DNA of 64,000 nt from Marilutibacter penaei (GCF_014145395.1 NZ_JACHTE010000003.1:124001-188000); one strand, 5' to 3'. Shown: positions 1-11,913, counted from the first letter of the stretch. Notes: generated by a model not told the origin, from the letters alone. Translations and numbers: made by a program.

Positions 1-1
1 C

Positions 2-832
<831 letters not shown>

Positions 833-874
833 TCGACGCTAACGCCGGCAACGCGAGCGCCAGCAACGTTTCCA

Positions 875-982
875 GACGTGGGTGGGATTGGCTTTGCCGG
901 ACCGTATGCGGCATGGATGCCGCATCCGAGCCCCCATGGATGGGTTCACGGCGAGTCCGGCAAAGCCAATCCCACCCGCGTC
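875..982. repeat. Folded intergenic repeat, copy 1 (long closing stem plus two hairpins)
   Basis: Arms 875-902 and 955-982 are complementary over 28 bases with one mismatch. They enclose a 52-base core (903-954) that contains two small hairpins, at 906-925 (loop ATGGAT) and 933-944. The core matches the reverse complement of the core at 41602-41653 at 43 of 52 positions, and three of the predicted pairs change on both sides. The outer arms of the two copies are largely different. It lies between adhC and fghA, so it would be transcribed with them and could attenuate, process or stabilise the message. It may belong to a dispersed Xanthomonadaceae repeat family; that is inference. Confidence 0.85.
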
Positions 983-1030
983 CCACTGCGAACGCAAGAA
1001 CGCCACCCGAACGCCATTGGATCCGCAACC

Positions 1031-1861
1031 ATGCAGAAAATCGAATCCCACGCCTGTTTCGGCGGCCGCCAGGAAGTCTGGCAACACCTGTCCGGCGTCC
1101 TCGGCTGCGAGATGCGTTTCGGCGTCTACCTGCCGCCACAGGTGGCGCTCGGGCCCTGCCCGGTGCTGTACTGGCTGTCCGGCCTGACTTGCAGCGAGCA
1201 GAACTTCATCACCAAGGCAGGGGCCCAGCGGTATGCCGCGGAACACGGCTTGATCCTGGTCGCGCCCGATACCAGTCCGCGTGGCGAGGATGTCGTCGAC
1301 GCTGACGGCTATGACCTCGGCAAGGGCGCCGGCTTCTACGTCAACGCGACCGAGGCGCCGTGGTCGCGCCACTACCGGATGCACGACTACGTGGTCGAGG
1401 AACTGCCGGCCCTGGTCGATGCCCACTTCCCGACCACCACCGCGCGCGGCATCAGCGGTCATTCGATGGGCGGCCACGGGGCGCTGGTGGTGGCGCTGCG
1501 CAACCCCGGGCGCTACCGCAGCGTCTCGGCGTTCTCGCCGATCGTCGCGCCGACGCGCGTGCCGTGGGGACAAAAGGCCTTCGGGGCCTACCTCGGGCTG
1601 GACACGGAAACCTGGCGCGAGTGGGATGCCTGCGAGCTGGTCGCCGGTGCGAAGGCGCGGCTGCCGCTGCTCGTCGACCAGGGCGAGGCCGACGAGTTCC
1701 TCGACCGGGAGCTGCAACCGTCGCGCCTGCAGGCCGCCTGCGAGGCTGCAGGCCATCCGCTGGAGTTGCGTCTGCAGCCCGGTTACGACCACAGCTATTA
1801 CTTCATCGCCAGTTTCATCGGCGACCACATCGCGCACCATGCGCGCGCACTGAAGGAGTAG
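1031..1861 (+). CDS. fghA: S-formylglutathione hydrolase
   Basis: A 276-residue serine hydrolase of the esterase D family that splits S-formylglutathione into formate and glutathione, completing the pathway begun by the upstream dehydrogenase. The nucleophile elbow is GHSMGGHG, the oxyanion region is WLSGLTCSEQNFITKAG, the catalytic His lies in the GYDHSYYFI segment, and the Asp precedes it in DQGEADEFL. The start MQKIESHACFGG matches the usual family N-terminus; reading further upstream would translate through the folded repeat. The stop is four bases from the start of the next gene, so the two are probably cotranscribed. Confidence 0.96.
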   Translation: MQKIESHACFGGRQEVWQHLSGVLGCEMRFGVYLPPQVALGPCPVLYWLSGLTCSEQNFITKAGAQRYAAEHGLILVAPDTSPRGEDVVDADGYDLGKGAGFYVNATEAPWSRHYRMHDYVVEELPALVDAHFPTTTARGISGHSMGGHGALVVALRNPGRYRSVSAFSPIVAPTRVPWGQKAFGAYLGLDTETWREWDACELVAGAKARLPLLVDQGEADEFLDRELQPSRLQAACEAAGHPLELRLQPGYDHSYYFIASFIGDHIAHHARALKE

Positions 1862-1864
1862 GCC

Positions 1865-2218
1865 ATGCCCGCCGACCGCCGCATCAACTACATCGAGTTG
1901 CCTGCCGCCGACCTCGAGGCGGTCAAGGCGTTCTACGCCCGGGCGTTCGGCTGGACGTTCGTCGACTACGGTCCCGACTACGTGGCGTTCAACGATGGCG
2001 CGTTCGATGGCGGCTTCTTTCGCGCGCCCCTGAGTTCGAGCACGGCCAACGGAGCCGCGCTCGTCGTGCTTTACGCCGACGATCTGCAGGCGATGGTCGA
2101 GACCATCACCGCAGCGGGCGGGCACATCGTCAAGCCGGTCTTCGACTTCCCCGGTGGCCGGCGCTTCCATTTCGCCGACCCCGCCGGCAATGAACTGGCG
2201 GTCTGGTCCGCGGGCTGA
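1865..2218 (+). CDS. VOC (glyoxalase/bleomycin-resistance fold) family protein
   Basis: A 117-residue single-domain vicinal-oxygen-chelate protein. The N-terminal INYIELPAADLEAVKAFYARAFGW is the first beta-alpha-beta unit of the fold (a shortened family hallmark), and the C-terminal FHFADPAGNELAVWS is the typical closing strand with an acidic metal ligand. Members include lactoylglutathione lyase-like and other metal-dependent enzymes; the substrate cannot be read from sequence. It follows fghA after three bases, so it probably belongs to the formaldehyde/glutathione operon and may act on a related glutathione adduct, which is inference. Confidence 0.85.
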   Translation: MPADRRINYIELPAADLEAVKAFYARAFGWTFVDYGPDYVAFNDGAFDGGFFRAPLSSSTANGAALVVLYADDLQAMVETITAAGGHIVKPVFDFPGGRRFHFADPAGNELAVWSAG

Positions 2219-2224
2219 GCCGGA

Positions 2225-2581
2225 TCATGCGCCCGTCACGTCACGCAGCTGCCAGCCGGTGCCAGCCAGCAGCCGCAGCCGATGGCGCAGCACGTTACCC
2301 GGCAAGGCCGTCGTGACGATCAGCTCCACCTGCCCGCTCTTGTCCCGGCCCTCGACCCGCGCCCCCGGATCCGTACCCGCGAACTCAGCGGCCTCGGGGT
2401 CGTCTTCGGACTCGTCGACTTCGCGGGCGTCGACCCAGCGCTTGAACAGGCCATCCTCTCGCAGCGCCTCGCCGAGCTGCCGGGCGAATGCATCCGCGCC
2501 ATGTGCGGTGAAGGCGAGGGCGGCATCTTCGCCACGCGCCCGGGCGGGATCGGGGAGGGTGATGTAGTAACGCAGTGCCAT
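2225..2581 (-). CDS. Conserved hypothetical protein (118 aa)
   Basis: A short acidic soluble protein starting MALRYYITLPDPARARG. It has no signal peptide or membrane segment and no catalytic motif that I recognise. An in-frame ATG at 2599 would add six residues; neither start has a strong ribosome-binding site, and I prefer the shorter form because the MALRYYITL start looks like a conserved N-terminus in related genomes (from memory). It converges with the VOC gene, ending six bases from that gene's stop. Function unknown. Confidence 0.7.
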   Translation of the reverse strand: MALRYYITLPDPARARGEDAALAFTAHGADAFARQLGEALREDGLFKRWVDAREVDESEDDPEAAEFAGTDPGARVEGRDKSGQVELIVTTALPGNVLRHRLRLLAGTGWQLRDVTGA

Positions 2582-2660
2582 GGAATGTCCGGTTGCCATG
2601 CGGGATGCACAGCCTAGGCCGCCGGGGATTCGCGGCGAGTGAACGCAGCCGGGGCGCGCC

Positions 2661-2690
2661 GACGACGACACCACTCGGGGTGCCGTCGTC
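2661..2690 (-). terminator. Hairpin terminator downstream of the PD40-amidohydrolase gene
   Basis: GACGACGACACC pairs with GGTGCCGTCGTC (one mismatch) around a six-base loop. It lies 12 bases beyond the stop codon of the gene ending at 2703. There is no clear T-run, so termination strength is uncertain. Confidence 0.5.
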
Positions 2691-2702
2691 GCCCACGTGC
2701 CT

Positions 2703-5700
2703 TCAGTGGACGTGGCCGCCCGGCGCGCCGTGGCCCTTCGGGCAATGGCAGATCGCGGTGGGGCCGAATTCCAGCCCGAAGGTCTGGCCGTCGCGGTGGC
2801 GCTGCCAGTAGAACTCCGGTGCCGCCGCGCCGCGGTTGCCGATCTCCGCCATGTCGGCGTCGACGTCGAACAGGCGGCCATCGACCATCACGTAGCGGGT
2901 GTCGATCGTGCTGCGGATGTTCTCCAGCGGGTTGCTGTTGAGCACCACCAGGTCGGCCTGCTTGCCGGCCTCGATCGAACCCAGCTGCGATGCCAGCCCG
3001 AGCAGGTCAGCGCCATCGAAGGTCGCCGCGCGCAGCGCCTCGAAATTGCTGAAGCCGCCCTGGGTCAGCATCCAGGTCTCCCAGTTCGGCGACAGGCCCT
3101 GCAACTGGCCGTGGCCGCCGACCTGGATCTTCACCCCGGCGTCGCGCAGGACCTTCGCCGACTTCGCCACCTCGACGTGCCAGTAATCCCAGTCGGGCGC
3201 GGTCTCGCGGCGGATGCTGCGTGCGTCCAGCGTCTCGCGCGGGAAGAAGCGGTTGAGCTTGGCGTCCTCCCAGACATTGTCACGCGCATACCACCAGTAC
3301 TCGCCCGACAGGCCGCCGTAGCTGACCACCAGGGTCGGCGTGTTGCGCACGTCGGTCTGCGACCACAGCTGCACCACGTCGCGGTACAGCGGCGCGACCG
3401 GGATGTTGTGCTCGATGCTGGTCGCACCGTCGAGGATCATCGTCATGTTGTGGTGGAAGGTGCTGCCGCCTTCCTCGACCACCAGCATGCCCAGCTCCCG
3501 TGCCGCCTGGTTGATCTGCTGGCGCTGCTCGCGCCGCGGCTGGTTGTAGCTCTTGACCGAGAACGCACCGTTGGCCTTCATGCGTGCGAGGTGGCCGCGG
3601 GCGTCGTCGAGCGAATTGACCACCGCCTTGAAGTCGCCATCCGCGCCGTACAGGATCGTGCCAGTGGAGAACACGCGCGGGCCGACCATCTCGCCCGCCT
3701 TCTGCAGCTCGCTTTCCGAGAACACGAACTCGGTCGTCGCCGACGGGTCGTGCATGGTGGTCACGCCGAAGGCGAGGTTGGTGTAGTACGCCCAGTTCTG
3801 CTGCGGCACCACGCCCTGGCCGAAGTGCGCCGCGTGCGCGTGCACGTCGACGTAGCCCGGCACGATGGTCTTGCCGCTGGCGTCGATCACGCGCGCTCCG
3901 GCGGGGACCGTGACGTCCGCACCGACTGCCTCGATCACGTCACCGCGCACGACCACCGTCCCGCGCTCGATCACGTCCTCGCGGTTCTCGGCATCGCGCA
4001 TGGTGACGATGCGGGCGTTGGTGAAGGCGACCACGTCCTTCGGCGCGTCGACCGGCAGCTGCAGGCCGACCGGTATGCCACCGTCGTTGCTCGGCTCGGG
4101 AAGCTCGGCCGGTGCGCCGTCGACGAAGGCGAAGCTGTCGCGCAGCGCACGCGAGAAATAGCGGTCGCCGACCATCCAGTTCAGCGACTGGCTGTCCGCG
4201 CTCCAGTGCAGGTAGCTGCCGACGTTCTCGGTGACCTGTCGGACAGGCACCGCCTGGGTGTCCTTGCTCAGCTCGACCGGCTTGCCGGTGGTCGCCAGCG
4301 GTGCCACGTAGGCGTTGAACAGTTCGGTGAAGGCCACCCACTGGCCGTCCGGCGACAGGCTGACCGCGTCCACGTACTTGAGGTTGAACACCTCGCGCGG
4401 GTCCTCGCCGTTGAGGCCGACCGACATCAGCTTCTTTTCCATCCCGCCGCCAGCCAGGTAGTACACGCGCGTGCCGTCGGCGCTGAACTGCGGCGACTCG
4501 CCCGATTCGGCGATGCGCACCGGCGTGCCGCCCCCGCTGGGCATCACGTAGATCCCGCGGTCGCCGGACCACAGCGAACCGGTCAGGCCACCGCCGCCGG
4601 ACTTGCTGTAGACGATGCGGCGCCCGTCGGGCGAGAAGCGCGGGCCGTAGTAGAAGCCCTTTTCCTGCGTCAGGCGCGTGCCGGTGCCGCCGCCGTTGGC
4701 GCTGCGGACGTAGATCGCGCCCATGCCGGCATCCGACCACGTGGTGTAAAGCAGCTTGCTGCCGTCGGGGCTGAAGCTCGGCTGGTACTCGTACACATTG
4801 CGGTTGGAGGTCAGTCGCTCGGGCTGGCCGTCCGGCAGGCGCTTGCGCCACAGCTGGCCAACCGCATGGAACACCAGGGTGCGGCCGTCGGCGCTGGTGG
4901 CGACGTCGCGGATCATCCGCGGCGTGAACATGCCTTCGTCGATGTGCTGCTCGAAGCGCAGCGGCTCGGCCACGGTCTGCTCGACGCTGGCGTTGAACGG
5001 AATGCCGCGCGCCTCGCCGCTGGCCATGTCAACGTTCCACAGCTTGCCCTGCGCCCAGACCACGACGGACTTCGAGTCCGGCGTCCAGTCGAAGTTGGCG
5101 TAGGGGCCGAAGATCGCCCACGCCTCCTGCTGGTCGTGCGACAGGCCGTCCCAGACGGGGCGCGTCTCGCCACTGGCGAGGTCGAGCACGTGCAGGACCG
5201 ACTTGTCGCGGATGCGCTTGACGAAGGCCAGCGAGCGCCCGTCCGGCGAGGGCTGCGGACGCACCGCGCCACCCGGCGTGGCGATGATCGTCTCGATCTC
5301 GCCGCTCTCGCGGTCGAGGCGCTTGATCGCGTAGATCAGCCCGTGCGGGTTCTTGTTGTACTCGAAGGTAGTGCCGCCACTGACGTCCTCGGAGAAGTAC
5401 ACGTAGCGGCCGTCCGGCGATACCGCGGGCTCGCCGAGGTCCTGTTGGTCGTTCTTCTTCTCGGTCAGCTGGATGCCGCCGCTGGCCTCGCCGCTGGCGT
5501 GGTACATCCACAGCTCGCCGGCGCCCAGCGAGCGCGTCGAAGTGAAGTGCTTGCGGCCGATGATGAAGCGGCCGTCAGGCGTCCACGCCGGGTTGTTGAG
5601 CAGGCGGAAGTCTTCCTTGGTCACCTGCACGGGATTCGAACCGTCGACACCGATCCGCCACAGGTTGTTGCCACCGGCGCGGTCGGAGGTGAAGGCCAGT

Positions 5701-6137
5701 TCGCGGCCATTGGGCGAGAAGCGCGGCTGCACATCCCAGGCCGGACCGGAGGTCACGCGGCGTGCGCTGCCGCCGCCGATCGGCAGGGTGTACAGGTCGC
5801 CCAGCAGGGAGAACGCCAGGGTGCGGCCATCGGGCGAGACGTCGACGTCCATCCAGGTGCCTTCGTCGGTGTCGAAACGCACGGTGTGGACCGGGCCGTG
5901 CGGCGCGCTGACATCCCACTTCGCCTCTTCGGCTTCTTCGCCGGGGCTGGTGCGACCGCGCGCCGTGGTGGGATCGGCCACCGCCGGGTCGGTGCCGGCC
6001 GGGTCGAGCGCATCTTGCTCGAGCTGGGCTTCGCGGTCCTCCTGCGCGTCAGCGGGCGGGTCCTGGGCGAAAGCGGGCAGGGCGGGCAGGGTCAGGGCGC
6101 TGGACAGCGCCACGGCGAGCAGGCGGCGGGACAACAT
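2703..6137 (-). CDS. Exported TolB-like beta-propeller/amidohydrolase fusion protein (1144 aa)
   Basis: A large periplasmic or cell-surface protein. Residues 1-22 form a signal peptide ending at AFAQ. A long middle part (roughly 70-700) contains repeated SPDGR/SPDG-type PD40 (TolB propeller) blades, and the C-terminal third is an amidohydrolase with the metal-binding VDVHAHAAHFG segment and the late QADLVVLNSNPLENI motif. Such fusions are common in Xanthomonadaceae and are thought to hydrolyse cyclic amides or peptides; the substrate is unknown. The start MLSRRLLAVAL is chosen because it begins the signal peptide. Two more amidohydrolases lie at 9.0-11.8 kb, so the region may serve scavenging. 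Confidence 0.88.
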   Translation of the reverse strand: MLSRRLLAVALSSALTLPALPAFAQDPPADAQEDREAQLEQDALDPAGTDPAVADPTTARGRTSPGEEAEEAKWDVSAPHGPVHTVRFDTDEGTWMDVDVSPDGRTLAFSLLGDLYTLPIGGGSARRVTSGPAWDVQPRFSPNGRELAFTSDRAGGNNLWRIGVDGSNPVQVTKEDFRLLNNPAWTPDGRFIIGRKHFTSTRSLGAGELWMYHASGEASGGIQLTEKKNDQQDLGEPAVSPDGRYVYFSEDVSGGTTFEYNKNPHGLIYAIKRLDRESGEIETIIATPGGAVRPQPSPDGRSLAFVKRIRDKSVLHVLDLASGETRPVWDGLSHDQQEAWAIFGPYANFDWTPDSKSVVVWAQGKLWNVDMASGEARGIPFNASVEQTVAEPLRFEQHIDEGMFTPRMIRDVATSADGRTLVFHAVGQLWRKRLPDGQPERLTSNRNVYEYQPSFSPDGSKLLYTTWSDAGMGAIYVRSANGGGTGTRLTQEKGFYYGPRFSPDGRRIVYSKSGGGGLTGSLWSGDRGIYVMPSGGGTPVRIAESGESPQFSADGTRVYYLAGGGMEKKLMSVGLNGEDPREVFNLKYVDAVSLSPDGQWVAFTELFNAYVAPLATTGKPVELSKDTQAVPVRQVTENVGSYLHWSADSQSLNWMVGDRYFSRALRDSFAFVDGAPAELPEPSNDGGIPVGLQLPVDAPKDVVAFTNARIVTMRDAENREDVIERGTVVVRGDVIEAVGADVTVPAGARVIDASGKTIVPGYVDVHAHAAHFGQGVVPQQNWAYYTNLAFGVTTMHDPSATTEFVFSESELQKAGEMVGPRVFSTGTILYGADGDFKAVVNSLDDARGHLARMKANGAFSVKSYNQPRREQRQQINQAARELGMLVVEEGGSTFHHNMTMILDGATSIEHNIPVAPLYRDVVQLWSQTDVRNTPTLVVSYGGLSGEYWWYARDNVWEDAKLNRFFPRETLDARSIRRETAPDWDYWHVEVAKSAKVLRDAGVKIQVGGHGQLQGLSPNWETWMLTQGGFSNFEALRAATFDGADLLGLASQLGSIEAGKQADLVVLNSNPLENIRSTIDTRYVMVDGRLFDVDADMAEIGNRGAAAPEFYWQRHRDGQTFGLEFGPTAICHCPKGHGAPGGHVH

Positions 6138-6235
6138 CAATGGGATTCCCCGGGCAACAAGACCCCGCAGCGTAACCCGCCGCGGGTCAGGCAGCCCCGG
6201 GTCGAAAGTCGTGGTGGCGCGACGTGCCTGCCGGG

Positions 6236-7180
6236 TCAGGTGAACTCCGGCGTGCGCTCCGCGGCGAAGGCCACGACCACGGCTCCCTTGCCGACGTTGA
6301 CCATGCCGGTCAGGCTCATCACGCTCTCGAACACCTCGATGTTGTGCGCCTTGCATACCTCGATGAGGTGCGTGTACCCCGGGAGGGCGCGCATGTGTTC
6401 AAGCTCGCCGCCGTAGCTCAGGCACAGCGTCGGGGTCATCAGGCCCTTCTCCACCTCGCGGGCGGCATGCTTGAAGAGGCGCTCCACCGCTGCATCGAAG
6501 CCCTTGATCTTCGCCGCCGGCCGGGTCTCGCCGCGATACCCCAGCAGCACCGGCTTGATGTCCAGCGCGCTGCCCAGCGTGGCGCTCAGCAGGCTCACGC
6601 TGCGGTCGTTCTTCTTGCGGGCACGGGCACGCAGGTAATACAGGTCCGGCGGGATCATGTAGCCGTGCGTGTGCAGCGCGATGTTCTCCAGCCGTGCGCG
6701 GATCTTCGGCGCGCCCTCGCCGGCATCGCGCAGGCGGATCGCCTCGACCGCGGTGATGCCCTGCGCCGCGAACAGGTTCTGGGTATCGATCACGCGCAAT
6801 GCGAACGGCGTGTTGTTGCCCGCCGCCGCACGCACCGGCTTGTAGTCGTTGAGGATCGCGAAGCTCGCCTGCTGGGCGTTGTCGTAGATCGGGCTGCGCG
6901 ACTTCGTGATCGTCATGCAGAACACGTAGTCGTAGTCGATCACCAGCCGTTCGATGAACAGGTCGTGGATCTGCTGGACCGTGAACGGCATGGTTTCCGC
7001 CTCGGCGCCACGCTCGGCGACGTGGGCGTGCAGGAACTCCAGGGTCGCCTCTTCGTCGCGGTGGTCGGCGAGGACGGCTTCGCCGATGCGGACGGTGATG
7101 GGCAGTACGGTGACGTCGTGTCGTTGCAGATAGTCCAGCGGCAGGTCGCATGCCGAGTCCACGACGAGACCGATGCGCAT
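6236..7180 (-). CDS. DegV family (fatty-acid-binding, FakB-like) protein
   Basis: A 314-residue cytosolic protein with the DegV N-terminus MRIGLVVDSACDLP. It carries the variable domain with FDAAVERLFKHA and a C-terminal EVFESVMSLTGMVNVGKGAVVVAF strand segment. Family members bind a single fatty acid and, in Firmicutes, present it to the kinase FakA; no fakA partner is visible here, so its role in this Gram-negative host is open. The start at 7180 is the canonical family start; longer versions add a low-complexity Arg/Pro-rich stretch. It is divergent from the diguanylate cyclase gene. Confidence 0.85.
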   Translation of the reverse strand: MRIGLVVDSACDLPLDYLQRHDVTVLPITVRIGEAVLADHRDEEATLEFLHAHVAERGAEAETMPFTVQQIHDLFIERLVIDYDYVFCMTITKSRSPIYDNAQQASFAILNDYKPVRAAAGNNTPFALRVIDTQNLFAAQGITAVEAIRLRDAGEGAPKIRARLENIALHTHGYMIPPDLYYLRARARKKNDRSVSLLSATLGSALDIKPVLLGYRGETRPAAKIKGFDAAVERLFKHAAREVEKGLMTPTLCLSYGGELEHMRALPGYTHLIEVCKAHNIEVFESVMSLTGMVNVGKGAVVVAFAAERTPEFT

Positions 7181-7386
7181 GAGGGGCGACTCCAGGGGCG
7201 AGGTGACGCCTGCAGAATAGCGTGACGCCGGTCTCGGCTCATGCTGCAACGCGGCAGTGGTTGCGTGCGGGTGGCCAAGGGCCAGACCTCCCGTGCGGCC
7301 GGGCGCAGCCGGCGTGGCACGAAGGCGGCCGGGGTTGTCGCGCGCGCCATCGCGGGGGGACACTGGGGCCCCCAGCGGAGAGCGGA

Positions 7387-9072
7387 ATGCCCCGGATCTG
7401 GACTGCGATCGCGTTGTGCCTGCTGTGCGTGTGCTCGGGCACCGGCCGTGCGGCGCTGCCGGAACGGGTGGAGCGGCTCGAAGCCGCCCCGGATGCGTCG
7501 ACGGTGGCGTTGCGCTCCGCCACGCGTCATGCACGGCCGGTGGACGCCGGGCTAGGGAACGGCTGGTGGCGCGTAACGCCCGGCGCGGGAGGGGAACACG
7601 CGGAAAGGGAGCACGCGGAAGGGGAGCACGGACGCCTGCTGCTGGTCTACCACCCCTACAGCGCAGAGGTGACCGTGCGGGCGCCTCCCGATTATCGGCC
7701 GGTCGTCGCCGACATCTTCGGCCACGGCGAGCCGGCCCATTCCCGACGCGCCCTCGTGTTCGAGCTCGCGTCGTCGGCGCCCGTCTATGTCGGCATCCGC
7801 GATGCCCGCTACCCCCTGCAGCTGGCGATACGTTCCCCCGCGGCCTATGCGGTGGAGGACCATGCCCACGTGCGCGTGCTGTGGGGGTGCATCGGCGTCC
7901 TGCTGGGGGTCTCGCTGGTCGTGCTGCTGTTCTGGCTGCGCCTGCGCGAACGGGTGTACCTGCTGTTCGCGCTGAGCATGCTCTCGCAGACGTTGTACCT
8001 GCTGTGCGCCTATGGCGACGCGTATGCGCTTCCCGGCTTGGGCTGGCTGGGGCGTTTCGGCGTGCAGGGCATCTGGTTCGTGGCCACCGGATCCACCATG
8101 GTCACGGTGTTGTTCCTGCTGGATTTCGGCGAACTCAGGCCACGGGCGCCGCGCCTGAGCCAATGGCTCTGGGCGGTGGGGTTCGTATTGCCCGCGGTGC
8201 TGTTGGCGGCCTTGCTGGTGCCCACCGGAGGCAGCAAGGCGTGGTTCCCGCCGCTCGGCAACGGCTTGCTGCTGCTCGCGAACGCGCTTGCGCTGGTCGC
8301 GCTGGCGCGGGCCTGGCTGAAGGGCGGACGGCATGCCGGCTTCGTGCTGATCGCGTGGGTGCCGATCGTGGCGGTGTCGACCGCCCGGGCCGTGCAGCTG
8401 GGCCTCGGCGCGCGGCTGGTGCCATGGCTGGAATATGGCCTGCCGTTGATGCTGGCGTTCGCCGCGGTGGTGCTCGTGCTCGGGCTGGCCGACCGGATGC
8501 TGATGTTCCGGCGCGAGCGCGACGAAGCCAAGCAGCACGCCGAGCACGACGGCCTCACCGGTGCCTACAACCGGGAGGGCATCATCGCGGGACTGGAGCG
8601 GGCGCTGCAGGAGTCACGTCGGACCCACCAGCCGGTGGCGGTGCTGTTCCTCGACCTCGACCGCTTCAAGACGATCAACGACACGCACGGCCATGCGGTC
8701 GGCGATGCCTGCCTGCGCGCCGTGGTCCAGGTGATCCGGGAACAGGCGCGGCTGGGCGACCACCTGGGCCGCGTGGGGGGCGAGGAGTTCCTGCTCTATC
8801 TCCCGGGGGCCACCCTGGCGGCGGCCCGCGGCACCGCGGAGCGGCTGCGTTCGGAAGTCGAGAGCCGCTGCGCGCGGGTGATGGGGGCGCCGGTTGGCCT
8901 GACCCTCAGCATCGGCGTGGTCGGCTGCAGCGACCAGGACGACGTCCACTCGCTGATCGAGCGGGCCGACGCCGCCATGTACCAGGCCAAGCGCGATGGC
9001 CGGAACCGCGTCGTCGTGTTCGACGGCGACGCGGCCTCAAGCCGGCCTCAGCCCCCGGCGGGCGCCGGGTAG
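7387..9072 (+). CDS. Membrane diguanylate cyclase with extracytoplasmic sensor and 7TM region
   Basis: A 561-residue protein starting MPRIWTAIALCLLCVC, with a GGAG ribosome-binding site just upstream. Order: signal sequence, periplasmic domain (about 25-165), seven hydrophobic helices (about 165-375, 7TMR-DISM type), then a GGDEF domain with DGLTGAYNR, DRFKTINDTHGH and an intact GGEEF active site, so it should make c-di-GMP. There is no RxxD inhibitory site directly before GGEEF. A 15-bp repeat inserts EHAER/EHAEG units in the periplasmic part. The last 25 bases overlap the convergent amidohydrolase gene. Confidence 0.92.
   Translation: MPRIWTAIALCLLCVCSGTGRAALPERVERLEAAPDASTVALRSATRHARPVDAGLGNGWWRVTPGAGGEHAEREHAEGEHGRLLLVYHPYSAEVTVRAPPDYRPVVADIFGHGEPAHSRRALVFELASSAPVYVGIRDARYPLQLAIRSPAAYAVEDHAHVRVLWGCIGVLLGVSLVVLLFWLRLRERVYLLFALSMLSQTLYLLCAYGDAYALPGLGWLGRFGVQGIWFVATGSTMVTVLFLLDFGELRPRAPRLSQWLWAVGFVLPAVLLAALLVPTGGSKAWFPPLGNGLLLLANALALVALARAWLKGGRHAGFVLIAWVPIVAVSTARAVQLGLGARLVPWLEYGLPLMLAFAAVVLVLGLADRMLMFRRERDEAKQHAEHDGLTGAYNREGIIAGLERALQESRRTHQPVAVLFLDLDRFKTINDTHGHAVGDACLRAVVQVIREQARLGDHLGRVGGEEFLLYLPGATLAAARGTAERLRSEVESRCARVMGAPVGLTLSIGVVGCSDQDDVHSLIERADAAMYQAKRDGRNRVVVFDGDAASSRPQPPAGAG
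7594..7632 (+). repeat. 15-bp coding minisatellite (about 2.6 units)
   Basis: Units GAACACGCGGAAAGG, GAGCACGCGGAAGGG and a partial GAGCACGGA lie inside the periplasmic domain of the diguanylate cyclase. They encode EHAER, EHAEG and EHG. The period is a multiple of three, so unit-number changes would keep the frame. Confidence 0.8.
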
Positions 9073-10372
9073 GCGCGGGGCAGCCCGCCCTGGTCGCGCG
9101 GTGCCTGCGGGCGCAGGTAACGGTCGCGCAGTTCGGTCTGGCGGCTGCGCATCGGGATCGCGCGACCATCCAGCCAGACCTGCTGGGCGACGCTGCTCAC
9201 CTCGAGCGGGTCGCCGCTCCACAGCACCAGGTCGGCGCGGTGGCCCGGTGCGATGCGGCCGACTTCGCCGGCCACCCCGAGCGCCTGCGCCGGTACCGTG
9301 GTCAGTCCGGCCAGCGCCTTGTCCCAGGGCAGCCCGTGTGCGACCGCGTTGCCGGCGAGCTGGCGGACCTTCCGCGCATTGTGCGAGTCGCCGAGGGTGA
9401 AGCCGACCGGCACCCCGGCCGCCGACAGCCGGGCAGCGTTCTCGAAGCTCGCATGGGTGGCATCGAAACTGGACGGCAGATTGTCCAGCGGATTGACGAA
9501 CACCGGCACGCCGGCTGCCGCCAGCTCCCCCGCGACCTGCCAGGCTTCGCCGCCGCCGGTGATCGCGATCCGCACGCCATGGCGCCTGGACCAGCGCAAC
9601 AGTTGCCGGATGTCGGCGGCACGGTCGACGTCGACGAACACGCGTCCGCCGTTGTCGATGTAGTGCAGCAGGGTGCGGCGGCCGGCCGGCGTGAGCAGGG
9701 CCATGTTCGACGACGACGGGACCTGTCCGCGGGCCTCGTCGATCAGCTGGTCCAGCAGCATCCACTGCGCGGCCCGCGACTTGCCGGTCAGGCCCGACGC
9801 GCGGCTGCCCAGCCCCAGGAACAGCACGCGGTTGCCAATCGGGTCGAGGCTGCCGTCCAGGCGCACCGGCGCGCCCTGGCCGCCGATCAGCGAGCCGCCG
9901 GCCGTGCTGCCGGCCCCAAGCAGGGTCCAGCCGATGCCTTCGATCCGCGCCACCGGCACCAGTACCGACGCGGGGTTGTAGGCGAGGGTGACGTCGAATT
10001 CCGGACGGACCGTCATTTCCTTGGTCTCGGCGCCGAGCGCAAGCGTCGCATCGACCGTGCTTTCCTCGCCCGACACTTCTTCCAGGCCGATCTCGGTGAT
10101 GCCGCCGAAGAGGGTCGGGGTCAGGTAACGGCCTTCGGCTTCCACCACCTGCACGCCGGCAGGTGCTGGCAGCTGGCATTCGGCGGATGCCGTGACGACA
10201 ACCGAGCGGACCACGCCACCACGGACCAGCACGCAGCCACTTTCAGCGACCCCCGCGGCTTCGGCGCCCTGCACGCGGGCATTGCGGACCAGCAGGTCCT
10301 GCGCGAACGCCGGCATGGCGGCGCCGGCCAGCATCAGGCTGGCGGCAGCGAGCGCCTGGATCACGGGCCGCT

Positions 10373-10376
<4 letters not shown>
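9048..10376 (-). CDS. Exported amidohydrolase-family protein (442 aa)
   Basis: Signal peptide MKRPVIQALAAASLMLAGAA up to AFAQ, then a composite amidohydrolase fold: the N-terminal beta-sandwich (DLLVRNARV), the GRYLTPTLFGGI segment, and the C-terminal GRIAPGHRADLVLWSGDPLEV. The metal-binding HxH expected after the first barrel strand is not seen: TPTLFGGITE stands where DxHxH normally is, so this protein may have lost one metal site or catalysis altogether. Its start overlaps the stop of the upstream amidohydrolase by four bases (ATGA), so the two are translationally coupled and may form a pair. Confidence 0.85.
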
Positions 10377-11761
<1,385 letters not shown>

Positions 11762-11913
11762 GCGGTGGTTCCCCGGGGTGTCACGTGACAACCCGACGAC
11801 CCTAGACGGCGCCGGCGCCCCTGCCAACCCTGACGAAGGTCATGGCGGGCGCCGGGTCGCAGCGTGGGAGACCGCGAACGGGCACACTAGCGTGCTAAAC
11901 CGAAGGAGCGGTC

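Noticed and set aside
2697-6416. A very long open frame (over 1,200 codons) on the plus strand
   Set aside because: It is antisense to the PD40-amidohydrolase gene; the composition is Arg/Ala/Val/Gly/His-rich with no domain, as expected for the complement of high-GC codons.
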